Positions 46,161-57,859 of a stretch of 64,000 bases of DNA are shown here, piece after piece; within the stretch, counting starts at the first letter, position 1, and each line of letters begins with the position of its first letter. The notes beneath the pieces are model-generated. The model was not told the origin of the DNA. It made no database searches and saw nothing but the letters and a program-made list of their open reading frames with translations. The translations under genes were made by a program, and so were the position numbers. The stretch spans positions 28,750,271-28,814,270 of the forward strand of contig JAJEKV010000006.1 in the NCBI GenBank assembly GCA_021234155.1. Direction: 5' to 3'. The DNA comes from Isoetes taiwanensis (taxonomy: Eukaryota > Streptophyta > Lycopodiopsida > Isoetales > Isoetaceae).

Positions 46161-46237
46161 TATAAACAATTTATGTTTCAAATATACTTAAGGGTTTGTT
46201 CCCATTAAGATAAAATAGACTATAACATTCTAGCTAA

Positions 46238-46305
46238 TTCAAGAAAGTTCTAGAATGTTCTGGAAGGCTCTAGAAAGTTCTAGAATCTTCTAGAAAGTTC
46301 TAGAA
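46238..46305. promoter_or_regulatory. Extended heat-shock-element-like array
   Basis: TTC and GAA triplets alternate with exact 5-bp phasing 14 times in a row (one is CTC), for example GTTCTAGAATGTTCTGGAAG. That satisfies the nGAAnnTTCn rule for heat-shock factor sites many times over. It stems from a 10-bp tandem unit, AGTTCTAGAA. Binding is inferred only. Confidence 0.6.
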
Positions 46306-47012
46306 CATAAGAGAATCTAGGGGAGATCTAAGAAAATTCTTCCAGAAAGTTCCAAACTGTTCTAATAAGTTTTAGAATGTTCTAAAATGTAGGGGAATCT
46401 ACGGGAATGTAAGGAAATCTAGGGAAATACTTCCAGAAAGTTATAGAATATATTGAAAGTCTTAGAATGTTCTAGAAAATGTAAAGGAATCCAGTAGAAT
46501 CTAATAGAATCTAAGAAAATCTTATAAAATGTAAGAGAATCTAGGAAAATATTTATAAGCCTAAGGGAATCTCTTAAAATCTAGGGGATTTAAGGGAATC
46601 TTCATAAAATCTAAGGGAATCTAAAAAAATGTTGATGAAAGCTTAGAGTATCTAGGGGAATCTTTATAGAATCTCTTTGAATCTCATATAATGTAAGGGA
46701 ACCTAGGGCAATCTCATAAAGTCTAAAGGGATCTAAGGGAATCTAAAGGAATCTAGGGGGATCTTCATAGAATCTTGGAGAATCTACGGAAATCTAATGG
46801 AATCTAGAGGGAATCTTATAAAATTTAGAGGAATCTCCATGAAACCTCCAAGAGAACCTTGGTAGAATCTTAGAGAATCTATGAATTTAGAGTATTCTCA
46901 AGAGATTCTTTTAGAATGTAGGACACGACAAGAACTTACACGTAGGAACATGCTAAAACTCGGACGTGCACCGTAGGACGCATTAAGTTTCTTGTATATA
47001 TATATATATGTG

Positions 47013-49029
47013 CACTTCTTGGAATCGTTTGAATGGAAGGATATGGTCTTCCATATTATGCAGTTTATTTCTAATCTTCTAATCTCTTGGTCTTCAGACA
47101 GATTTTGTATTACCTAAATTTGTTTGTAATTGAAGAAGTTTTTGTACCTAATCAGCTACCATTGGCAGAATCTTGGTAGTTACCAATATTTATAAGTGGT
47201 GACAAAATGTGTTTTTAAAGATGATTATCTATTGGGGCAAATGCGATTTTGGCGATGAAAGATCAAAAACGACTTGGAGCAGATTCAACACTTTGAGTTT
47301 ATCAAGAATTTCACAGCAAGTCCCAAACTCAGAATGGCTCCATTTCGCATGCATTCCTTATTTAATCTCTGCGCAAGAGATATAATAGGGCTAGTTATTG
47401 CAGATTCCTTGAGTTCTATCAAGTGCAGACATACAGTGTTCTAAATACAGCTGCAGGAGTTCCAGATAAGTCATTTCACATTTCTTAACCATTTCTAGAT
47501 ACTTATTGCATTCCAGTCATGGCATTTGCATCATCCATATGCTCTTTTATTATCCCTAAGTGTGAAATAATTCTTACTTGTATTTCTTGGTGGAGGATTC
47601 CTTGTTTGTGGTCTTTTGTCCAGGAATTAACAATGAATTTTTATTGGGACAAATGCTTACATAAGCTCACATTTGTTGCAGGGATTGTTAAAATTTGACA
47701 TCAGTGCAATTACCTTCTTTGGAGCTTGCAGCCACTAACTTCAGAGAAATGCCAAGCCAAAATTATAGCTGCAAAAAATGCGACTTCTTCTCCAGAATTG
47801 TGTCAGGATAGCACACTGAGTGTCATATTATGTTTAGTACTGACCTTGCCCTAAGAGAGCGCAATTACCTTCTTTGGAGCTTGGAGCCACTAACTTCAGA
47901 GAAATGCTACTGATGACATGATATCATATTTAGGAAAATGCTTGCTCAAAACACTTTTGTGCTAAAATGGCCCATTTGTACTTTAGAGTAGCACAATTGG
48001 TGCTAACCTTGTCACAGATCTCAAGACCTTTTTGGATACAGGAATAAAGGCACCAATATTTGAAGGAATGTTCTATATGTGTATACATTTGTGCTGAGCT
48101 GCATCTCTTGTAGATTTCATGGTGCAATGCAATGCCACACAATTGTTGGCTGCCTTCTAATAGGAGAAATCTTACGCAGACATCTGCAAAAGCACAAATA
48201 TGTTTGCTGCATTTTAACAACTACAACAACAGATGGACACTCCACAGACCTCCACTTGTGTAGTTTCATGCTCAGAATTTGGAGATAATGTATGGCATGC
48301 AGAAAGCCAAACACTTGTTGCAAGCATGCTCAGAAGAAACAGCATGCTCAGATGGCGAAGAAACATGATTCTGCTCGGGTCTCCATTCTAGGGTAAATGC
48401 GTTGCTGGCCATATTTTAACAGACCATTAGCAAAAAATGATAGCATGGTATTTCTTATGACCACTTTGTAGAATGTCATTTTGCAGCATGAACATTCAAT
48501 AGAGTGAACTACGGGCAGAGCAAGGAGAGCTGAAAATATCAATATTAATGATTTTCTTGTGTTATAGATTGGCCCAAATTTTATTGTGACAGCCTCTTGT
48601 ACATGAAGCTTTTCTGGATTTTAAATATGGAGCTGTGCCTTGCTCTTGCTAATAAAGCTCTTTGGATTAAAATATGGAGCTGATGACATTACGAGAATCT
48701 CCGCAACCTATCAAGTCACATGGTATTTCTTATTGCAGTCACATATATTATCAAAGATATGGCTACAATGATTTGAAGGATATGATTGGGTTCAACTTCC
48801 ATGCCATAAGTATGCTATTGTTCCACTATTACATGCATAAAATGCATCTTTCAGCATTCTAATTTAGAGGGTTTAGATTACTTTCATTCTCACTAGATCA
48901 TCATAGTGATTGCTTTTATTTCTAATTTTGTCATCCAATGGAATCATTAAAATTCCCAATGGTTCATCATCCACTATCATTCACCATGTGTTATCGATAT
49001 CATTGTTTTGTGGTGTTGTAATGTTATGA
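47013..49029. other. No gene; small direct duplication
   Basis: GCAATTACCTTCTTTGGAGC with the following 28 bp occurs at about 47706 and again at 47860. Otherwise only short ORFs without motifs. Confidence 0.5.
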
Positions 49030-49508
49030 ATCCTTTTTGGCCCTGAAGGGGCTCGAAATTTTTTTACTATAACACGACCATATAACAATACGTAACATTG
49101 AACCATTACATCCATCACTCAAAAATTAAATTCCCCCTAAAACCTCCTTTGGTTTGGGTGCATATTCACACGGGGCGTTATATAGGGCAGCGAGAGCCTC
49201 TAAAAACTTACATACATGTGCAAAATTAACACCATTAAGCACATTCCCTCAAATCTTATAGTATTTTGCAAACCTCAATATACAGTATACAAAAACTTGT
49301 ACAGGCATACCCCACAAACGAGGATCGTTATGTACAGTCGAGATCAAGGAATAAGGGGCAAATAGGCCTATCCGACAGCTCTCGATGCCCGGAGTAACCC
49401 CCCGTGTGAATATGCACCCAAACCAAAGGGGGTTTTAGGGGGAATTTAATTTTTGAGTGATGGATGTAATGGTTCAATGTTACGTATTGTTATATGGTCG
49501 TGTTATAG
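49030..49508. repeat. R2 foldback element with precise inverted ends
   Basis: The left arm starts ACTATAACACGACC (about 49066) and the right arm ends GGTCGTGTTATAGT (about 49509). Both arms hold the CCAAACCAAAGG and CACACGGGG blocks in opposite orientation around a loop with CGAGGATCG. The outer GGCCC-rich end is kept only on the left (49037-49050). Confidence 0.65.
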
Positions 49509-49509
49509 T

Positions 49510-51186
49510 ATCATCCCTTCTAGTTGCATTTTCTTAAGTATAACGAGAAGCCTTCATGCTAAAGCCAAGGTGGCCATGTGCAGATGCCATAGCATTCCAC
49601 AAAATCACATCATTTCTTTTATATCTCTTTTATATTTCTAGTACATTAAAGACAGTTGGTGTGGTCGTCACAGTTGGTTGATCCAACAATTCACATTTTG
49701 TACATTCTGGCCATAAAAACATTCGTTTCTAGGCCATCAAATATTATACAGACATGATTATTTCACCTTAGAGCTTTGCTGTACATGCAGTCAGAAATGA
49801 TAACATTAGTTTAGAAAATGCTAACGTTAAGTTACTTTATCTAGATTCTCTCCATGCACATACATTTGCTAGAAATAATGCAAGTCTTCATTTCCATCTT
49901 TTTCTTGTGCACGTCATATGATTATAATAGTCCAAGTTACCACATTTGGCACTATACATTTTTGGTGCATCTGTTTAAATTCCAAGGCATGAAAGATGTT
50001 CATGCCTCACATGTACTTTTGAATTTCATCAAATCATAAGTCTTCCAACTTCTACATTTGGTTGATTGAATAAATGCAGGGCATATGTTGCATTTATAAT
50101 AGTCCAAGAAATCAGATTTCTATGGTAAAGGAACATCTTGAGAGTTACGTGCTCAAAAATAAATTTGCCACATATATATCCTGTTTAGAACCACTTTTCA
50201 AATGTGGGCATGTGATGTCTTGCAATCTAATAGTGCCTTGGCACTGGAAGATCAATTATATGAATAATACAATTTTGAGTCAGGCAATTATTTGGGGATG
50301 CCTTTGTTCAACCATCCTGTATAAAAAATGACACCAGCTAATTTTTACATCCTAATGCGTCAATCGGCAAATGGGCCAAGTAATCAGAAAGCAACATGAT
50401 GTTGGATTAAATTACTGAGTGCTTAGTAAAATATTTCACTTGGCATATAAACAAGAATTACTTGAGCAGAACTAACATTATGGAAAATACAAAGCATGAT
50501 TGATGTGTAATCGAAGCTTGGTGTTTACGTAACCAACGAAAAAAAAAAGCAACGAATCTACTTGAACCATTAAGGGGGTAGTTGCAAAACCTACTTCGGA
50601 CACGACTGCCGCCCTCATTGCATTCTATTTCATGACAGCTTCTACTCCATCTAGGGTAACCACTCTACTCCGCTTTCTATTCAATAAGAATTAAGATTAT
50701 GAAAGCAAAGATCTAATATCCATTTTTGTAATGAATACTACAAGAGAAGGGTGCTTGTTTCGTCAAGTATAACGTCAAAATTGTTGACACAAATAGAACC
50801 TTCAGAACTCCCATTCTTGTCACATCCTTGACGTTGTACATGACGCGATCATTTGCTGCAAAGTTATCACCAGGGTGACAACCATTGCATCAACCTTGTG
50901 CCGTGATCGTTTGCCACAATAGTTGACATAATGGCCATTTGTAACCATGTTGCAACACCAGAGTGGCAAATATAGCATCAATGTTTTTACTATCCAATAT
51001 ATTCTCAAAATAGCATCAAACTTTGCAAGAAGTTTATCGCATTATCTTGACAATATTTTTGGCACTAGAGCAACACACTTGCAACAAAAGAATTAGGATA
51101 TGTAAGTTCATTTTTTCACATATGTGTGGCAAGCTAAAAACCAAGATTGCATATATGTTTTGTCCACATTTCAACATATTTGTGTC
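49510..51186. other. No gene recognised
   Basis: Short ORFs without motifs; AT-rich. It forms the 5' flank of element B. Confidence 0.5.
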
Positions 51187-52825
51187 TGTGACGTTCCAGG
51201 GGAATATACGCTATAAATACGTATATTCCTGGACCCGTCACTATACAAGTCTATCTTCATAGCCTTGTATACCATAGATTGTGGCACTAGGGGGCATGAC
51301 TAAGTTATTCATATAACTTAGCCAACCTTAGGTTAAGACCATTTTCCACGTGGCCTTAACCTATTGGGCACCCGCCACACGGTCTTACCCTATTGGAGCC
51401 ACGTGGCATAACATGTGAACCCTAACCTATAAAGGCCTAAACCCTAACCCTAGGCCTCTTTTCTGGCTCCAACAGTCTGGGAACCTTCTTCGCGCTCGAA
51501 ACTCCGTTTCGAGAATCATCTGCTGTGGCATAGCCTAGCACAGCAGCCCCCGGAGCGTGAGCGCATCAGCAGGAGTGGGAGCTACCTCGAACACTTCGAA
51601 GACTATGGAGACGCCAGGATTGGGAGGGAGTGCTTCAGGAGCAGGTATGTAGAGTAGTAGTCATAGTAGTTCATCTGGAATTAACATTCCAGATGAGTTA
51701 GTATCTTGTATCTAGGGTAGAGCCATCCTAGAACCCATATTCAACATCTTGAACCCTAATCAAGGAACCCTAACCATTAGTTAGTTGTATGATTAGGTTA
51801 AGATGTTCTTCTTATGATTATTCTCATGATGTGATGATTATGTGATGATGGTTGATCATGTTTGCTCCTCTTGTATTGGGAAGGGGGGTAGAGACCTAGA
51901 GCCATATGTAGTATGCTCCTAGAGTAGATCCCTTAGTTCCTATTAGTTGCGGCCTGTGCATAGGGGCCCACCAGGCTATTGAGGCTATGATATGACTCAG
52001 CACCATATAACGGGGCTAGAGGGAAAGTGGAGGGAGGATCCCTGCCGAGTGGGGGCTTCGGGGGATCCCCATAGTGGGCTAGGCTTATGGTCGGTCACCC
52101 GTGTGGGCCGAGCATGGGTCCGACACCTCTGGGGCAATGGTGTTGCCTCGCCTCTCGAGAGCTGCAAGTGTTGGCTTGGCTCGTTTTGGGGTTCGGGTCA
52201 GTGCAATCGTGTGTCGCCACGATTCTCTAGCCGCCCACCGGCACCTCTAGATCCCTGGAAAGGGAGATGCAACCCTTCTTCGCCTCATCGGACGAGGGAG
52301 ATGCAACCGAGTAGTCCCAGATGGGTGATGCCATGGGATTGCGTGATCAGGAAGGCTAGAGTCCTGTCGAGCCCGATCTAGCCCATTTGCAAAGTATGCA
52401 CAGAGGGGGCGGATGGAGTGGTCAACCCTAGCCATTGTCTTATGCCAGCCCTACCGCCATTGTTATGAATCGGTTCCGCTCTATCTTGAGGCCTAACCGG
52501 TCCAGGTCATCCTCCTTACGAGTCGAGCCATGGGTAGGAGCTCTTATGTTTTATGGTTTATGATTATCTTCTTTGCTCTTATGGATATGTGATGGACTAC
52601 CCTTGAGGTAGTATGTTGTATTGTTATTGCTAGTTACGACGTTGTTTATGCTTCCGCGTGATAGGAGCCCATAGGGGAAGGGCGCGCAAGACACCTTCGT
52701 GTCCCCTGCCCGCACTAGGATTCTCTCAGAGTGTGGGTTAGACGGAGGGCCCATGCGGTTGATGGACCGGATGGGGATTTCTGCCGAGTGTACGGTGCAC
52801 CGTGATATTTAGCGAGGGCGTCACA
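51187..52825 (+). repeat. Element B 5' LTR
   Basis: 1639 bp from TGTGACGTTCC to GGGCGTCACA. The first 60 bp fold into a nested hairpin (GTGACG..CCAGG..GAATATACG with CGTATATTC..CCTGG..CGTCAC), with a TATA-box-like CTATAAATA in the loop at about 51210. It matches the solo LTR at 10588-13909 and the start of the 3' LTR at 63085. Confidence 0.95.
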
Positions 52826-52826
52826 A

Positions 52827-52838
52827 TGGTATCGAGCA
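52827..52838 (+). promoter_or_regulatory. Primer-binding site of element B
   Basis: TGGTATCGAGCA lies one base after the LTR. It is the tRNA-iMet site with one base (A) missing relative to element A. Confidence 0.8.
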
Positions 52839-53661
52839 ATGTTCTTGGTTGACCAAGAGCTAGCACCCGACCATATCCCCTAATAGGTAGTCTAATTGGC
52901 CTAGCTAATGAATGGAATGAGAATTCCGGTCTTGAACATGAAAGGTGGGAAAATTTTTTTCCCATTAGTAGGGTCGTAATTAGATTAAGTATAGTCTAAG
53001 TGGTAGAAATAATATAGTCAAAAGAAACCTTCTAGTAAATTTGAGCTCAAGTTGTTCATGAACCGCACCTTTCAAGTGAAAAATTGAATGAGAAATCGCT
53101 CAAAATAAAGCTTGAAAGAAATGGTGAAATGACCACTACTTGGCCCAAAAGGAATTAGGAAATTTTGAGAAATAGTTAAGTAATTAGGGAAAGTACCTTA
53201 ATTAATAACCCATAGTTATAATAAAATTTACTCTTTAAGAAAAAGTAGCTATTAAACCTATAGAAGCACCTCTACTCCCTAGAAGTTCTAAATGGTAGCT
53301 TGAACCTCTCCTTTACCCTTGTAAAAGGCTTAATTATAAGCTAATCTCGAAGCTGCCATAAGAGCCGCCCAACGCAACGAACAGCCGACGAGATCGATCC
53401 AAAGGAGCCGTGGAGATAGAGGCAAGATTGCTCGAAGAGGCCACCATCAAGGAAGCCAAGCTGTGGGGAGGACCAAACAAGTACCAAGGAAGGTTGGAAG
53501 CTCCAGCTTGCACCGGAACGTTTGAAGCACTCATATTGGGCATGCAACAAGCAAATTCTTGAGGCCCGGGCGACTTAGGCCATAATGCACCTAACTTAGC
53601 CACTCAAGCTCTTCGATTTAATCGCTTCACCTCGTGGAGGAGCAACGACTTAGCACTTCAG
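52839..53661 (+). other. Leader of element B, no clear ORF
   Basis: It lies between PBS and the H3-fusion ORF, AT-rich at first. No copies of the family A hairpins are visible here. Confidence 0.5.
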
Positions 53662-54644
53662 GTGAATAATCGCAAGGCTCGGGGGAAATTGAGATCGTGG
53701 CATCTGTTTCTGGCAGAGGAAGAGCAAGTAGCGAGAGAAACCTCGGCAACAGGAGCAACCCCAGCAACAGAGAGAGCAGGTGAAGAGCAAGTAGCAAGAG
53801 CAACTTCGACAGTAGGAGCAACCGCAACACCAGGAAGAATAGGGAGCAAAGAAGCAAAAGGGAGAAACCTCGCAATACGAAAGCAACCCCAAACAGAGGG
53901 AACAAAGAAGAAGGGGAGCGAGCAATCAATGCGGAAGAAAAGGAAGGAAGAGACGCAGGCAAGGAGAGAAGGACGAAGAGAAGAAACGACAAGCCTCGCC
54001 GGACCGTCGTCATAGAAGAGCCTCGCGAAGAGGAGGAGGTGGAGGAAGAAGGAGACGGTGAGGAGGAGGAGCAGCAGGACCCCGACGCGAGACCACCTTA
54101 CCCTAAGTGGCCGGAGCCACCGAAGGTGGTCAAAAAGCAGAAGGTGGGAGAACGGGAATTCATGCTCCGCCAGGATCGTGAATTCATGCGCAAGATGACG
54201 GCTTACCAAGAGTACCTCCGTCGCTGGACGAGGTACAACGACTGGTACTGCCGACAGGAAGTGCAGAGGGCCGTCGAGGGCGGCAGGCCGAAGAAAAATC
54301 AGCCTAAGCCACCCCCACCTAGACCGGAAAAACCCAAAAGGGTTCACCACGGGCCAAATAGTCCGCACGCCCGGGTGTTTAGGGAGATCAAGCACTTCCA
54401 AATGTGCACAAATCTCCTCATAAGGAAGGCGCCCTTCGAGCGTCTCCTTAGGGAAATCATGCAGGAGTTCCGGACCGATTATAGGGTTACCCCTCTAATG
54501 ACCCGGGCCCTGCAAGAGGCCGCTGAAGCAGAGCTGGTGCAGCTCTTTGAGGAAGGGAATCTCTGTGCCATCCATGCTAAGAGAGTCACCCTTATGCCGA
54601 AGGACATTCACTTAGCACGGAGGATTCGCAGCGAGAGGCCCTAG
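53662..54644 (+). CDS. Histone H3-fold fusion ORF of element B
   Basis: The N-terminal half is charged and split between two frames: 53662-54015 ([20 protein letters not shown] type) and a second frame open from 53784 that carries [11 protein letters not shown] into the main ORF. A Pro-rich linker and a helical segment ([26 protein letters not shown]) follow. The last 92 residues (54366-54641) are a nearly canonical H3 fold: [45 protein letters not shown] and [16 protein letters not shown], then [10 protein letters not shown]. Loop 1 has the canonical length, without the CENH3 insertion. The N-tail with K4, K9 and K27 is replaced by the fusion. The near-intact fold suggests recent capture or continued selection. 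No ATG precedes the second frame, so a frameshift, programmed or mutational, is implied. Confidence 0.9.
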
Positions 54645-54879
54645 AGCCTCAATTTTGAAATTTTGTTGGGAAGTTAAGTTTTATTGTAATCGTGTTTTTC
54701 CCTATTAATATAAAAGTTGTTTTCCTCTGTAAGTAGAAAAATTTTGGATGCTTGAAATCTAGGAAATTAAACCCAATTGTAGTAGAATTCTTTACATCAT
54801 GCTTAGGAATACCCTAGAAATCATGTCTACAACGAAATTTTGACAAAAAATCATCGAAAAAGCAAAAAAATTGGGGCAA

Positions 54880-54946
54880 CCGGGTGAGACCGCGCCAATG
54901 GCCTCTGCGTCCGCGACGCGGGCGCGTTTCGCGCGGATTCACCCGG
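54880..54946 (+). repeat. Family B hairpin, copy 1
   Basis: ACCGGGTGAGACCGCGCC pairs with GCGCGGATTCACCCGGGT, with GCGTCCGCGACGCGG inside. It lies about 235 bp after the H3 ORF stop, mirroring the placement of family A hairpins. Confidence 0.8.
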
Positions 54947-55080
54947 GTGCACCAAAAATTCGCTTTTAGGTGTCAGTTTTGCTCAAAATAAGTTGCTAGT
55001 TAGGCTAGAATTGATCCAATTAGTCATGTTAGCATCTTCAAACTCCCAAAAATGGCCAAAAATGGCTCCAAAATAGGCCA

Positions 55081-55149
55081 ACCGGGTGAGACCGCGCCAA
55101 ACGCGTCTGCGTTCGCGACGCGGAGGCCATCCGCGCGGATTCACCCGGT
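55081..55149 (+). repeat. Family B hairpin, copy 2
   Basis: ACCGGGTGAGACCGCGCC pairs with GCGCGGATTCACCCGGT; the inner GCGTTCGCGACGC also self-pairs. It is closely similar to copy 1, while the sequence between them is unrelated. Confidence 0.8.
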
Positions 55150-55165
55150 TTGCCCATATCTATCT

Positions 55166-56280
55166 ACTCTATATATGTTCTTATGTTTGTCGCGCTTATC
55201 CGACCGTCCGTTCGAGATCCGACGGCTCACGTGGCTTTGGGACGTATCCTACGGCCGAGATGGCCTGGGAGTTTACATATAATATGTGTACCGCGGTCCT
55301 ATGGTCCAGATTGATCTGATCCTGACCGTCGGTCCGAGATCCGACGGCTCACGTAGCTTGGGGACACATCCTACGGTCCACGTGGCTTTGGGAATTATAT
55401 GTAATAGATCCTACGGCTCATATTGCTTTTATATGGTGAGATCTTGATCGTTGATCGAGTCTAAGATCCTAAGGCTCATATTGAATGCTCGTTCCTTAAG
55501 GAAAGGCTTTTAAAATTTTCTATGTTATTGGGGGGATTCGAACCCTAGTCCTCAACCCCCCAAACCCCCCCACTCTAACCACTAGATCAAGCATTAATTC
55601 TATGAAAACTTTATGTCTCAAATACACTTAAGGGTAATGTTGTAATTAGGATAAAATAGACTATAATATTCTAGGATGTTTTGAAAGTTTCAAAATGTTC
55701 CAGAAAGTTCTAAAATGTCCTAGAAATTTCCAAAATGTAAGGGAATCCAAGAGAATTAAAGGGAATATAAGGAAATCTCATAAATTGTAAGAGAATCTAG
55801 GAAAATATACAAGTCTAACGGTATCTCTTAAAATCTAATTGAATCTGAGGGAATTTTCATAATATCTAAGGGAATCTAAGAAAATCTTGATGAAATCTTA
55901 GAGTTTTTTTTAAGATTTTGCAAAGAGCGACAATAAAATGTTCTAAAATGTTTCATAATAAAGGTGTACAATATAAATCTTGAAAAAAAAATATTCTAGA
56001 TGCGCAGGGCAAGCGCCTCAGTCTAAAAATAGAAAATGTTTTAAAAATATTGCACAGATCCAAAATAGATTATTTTAGAAGGTTTTAAATGCTCATGGGT
56101 AAGCACCTCAATCAAAATAGAAAATTCTAAGAGAATCTAGGAGAATCTAAGAGAATCTCAGTAGAATCGTTGGTTATCTAGAGCACTATAGGGCCTTACA
56201 CCGTAAGAACATGCTAAAACTGGAACAATGCGTCGTAGGACGTATTAATTTTCTTGTATATGTATATATATATGAAACAT
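55166..56280. repeat. R3 repeat, copy 2, inserted in element B
   Basis: It has the same left end (TATATATGTTCTTATGTTTG), G-box-bearing direct repeats, tRNA-like block, a decayed TTC/GAA array (55665-55750) and right end (TTTTCTTGTATATGTATATA) as 45611-47012, shorter and diverged. Confidence 0.75.
55530..55592 (-). repeat. tRNA-like block in R3 copy 2
   Basis: The minus strand has an A-box-like CTAGTGGTTAGAGTG and a perfect B box, GGTTCGAATCC (55534-55544). The anticodon-arm region is a G-run that cannot form a normal arm, so this is not a functional tRNA gene; it resembles a SINE head. Confidence 0.5.
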
Positions 56281-57057
<777 letters not shown>

Positions 57058-57131
57058 TGAGATCGAGACTAAACGCTAGCGTCTAAGGTTCATGATTTAA
57101 GAGAGGCCATCCGCTAGCGGATTCACCCCGG
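57058..57131 (+). repeat. Family B hairpin, copy 3, degenerate
   Basis: GTGAGATCGAGACTAAACG and GAGGCCATCCGCTAGCGGATTCACCCCGG align with copy 2, with CG-rich parts changed. The following GTTTGCCCATAT also follows copy 2, so the two mark a duplication around the R3 insertion. Confidence 0.6.
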
Positions 57132-57139
57132 TTTGCCCA

Positions 57140-57480
57140 TATATATATGTATAGTAGTATATATATATCCGGGGTTCTTGGCCTTCGACCCGATTTCATA
57201 CGTTTTTTGTCCAAAAATGCATTGAAAGGTTCTTAGTGCACATGCTAGCCTCTTGCCATGCATTCTAGTGTCTTGTAGCACCCGTTCTAGCTTTTCAATC
57301 TATTTTGAACATCATCTTAAAAGAATTCCCATGTGGAATTGAACCTCCCAACCCCCCCGTGCCAACCACTGAAGGCGGGCATCGTCTATGTTTGAAATAT
57401 AATCCTTAATTATATTTAAGCTTTAATAATGTTAGATAATATTAATGGCCAAGCCTTAGACTTAGAACCAAGATCCTTAA
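57140..57480. repeat. R3 repeat, diverged copy 3, with tRNA-like block
   Basis: (TA)n at the left; at 57340-57400 a minus-strand CAGTGGTTGGCAC and GGTTCAATTCC pair echoes the A and B boxes of copies 1 and 2, followed by TATGTTTGAAATATA as in those copies. Confidence 0.4.
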
Positions 57481-57859
57481 GTTAGATAGAGACAAAGATG
57501 TGATTCATCTCAAATTTTAGTTGTCGCTCTTATCTTGCTAAGTGTCTTCTTGTCTACATACAGGTAGTATAATTAAACTTTTTTTTCTTAGAAACCCAGC
57601 TAGTTGCCAAGGCCTTAGAAATTGTTGTCACACGTTGGTATGATACACCAACACATGTTATAGGTGCACTATCATCAAGTGTCTTCAGCCATGCCTTGTA
57701 TCATAGATAATTGTCTAGGAATTCATTCTATCTAGGTAATTCAGTCTAGCACACCAAGTACACCCAGTGAATGAGTCTCCTTCTACCACCCCATAACAGT
57801 AAATAAGTATCTTCCTCAGTGTCTAGTGAAGTGCCAAATGCCAAGTGGGTCATTTGAGG

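Larger units (their letters stand above)
45611..47012. repeat. R3 repeat, copy 1
   Basis: Bounded by (TA)n on both sides (CATATATATGTTCTTATG and TTTCTTGTATATATATAT). The left third has direct repeats of GATCCTACGGCTCACGTGGC-type units with G-box CACGTG cores. A tRNA-like block on the minus strand lies at about 46090-46160. The right half is a degenerate array of AGTTCTAGAA and GAATCTAAGG units. No ORF is present. Copies also at 55166-56280 and, diverged, 57140-57480. Confidence 0.75.

Noticed and set aside
53627-54401. Long minus-strand Leu-rich ORF opposite the element B H3 ORF
   Set aside because: Antisense shadow of the charged N-terminal region; its hydrophobic look comes from the complement of Lys/Glu codons.
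55530-55592. Functional tRNA gene
   Set aside because: A and B boxes are present but the anticodon arm is a G-run and no acceptor stem pairs; it is also part of a repeat.
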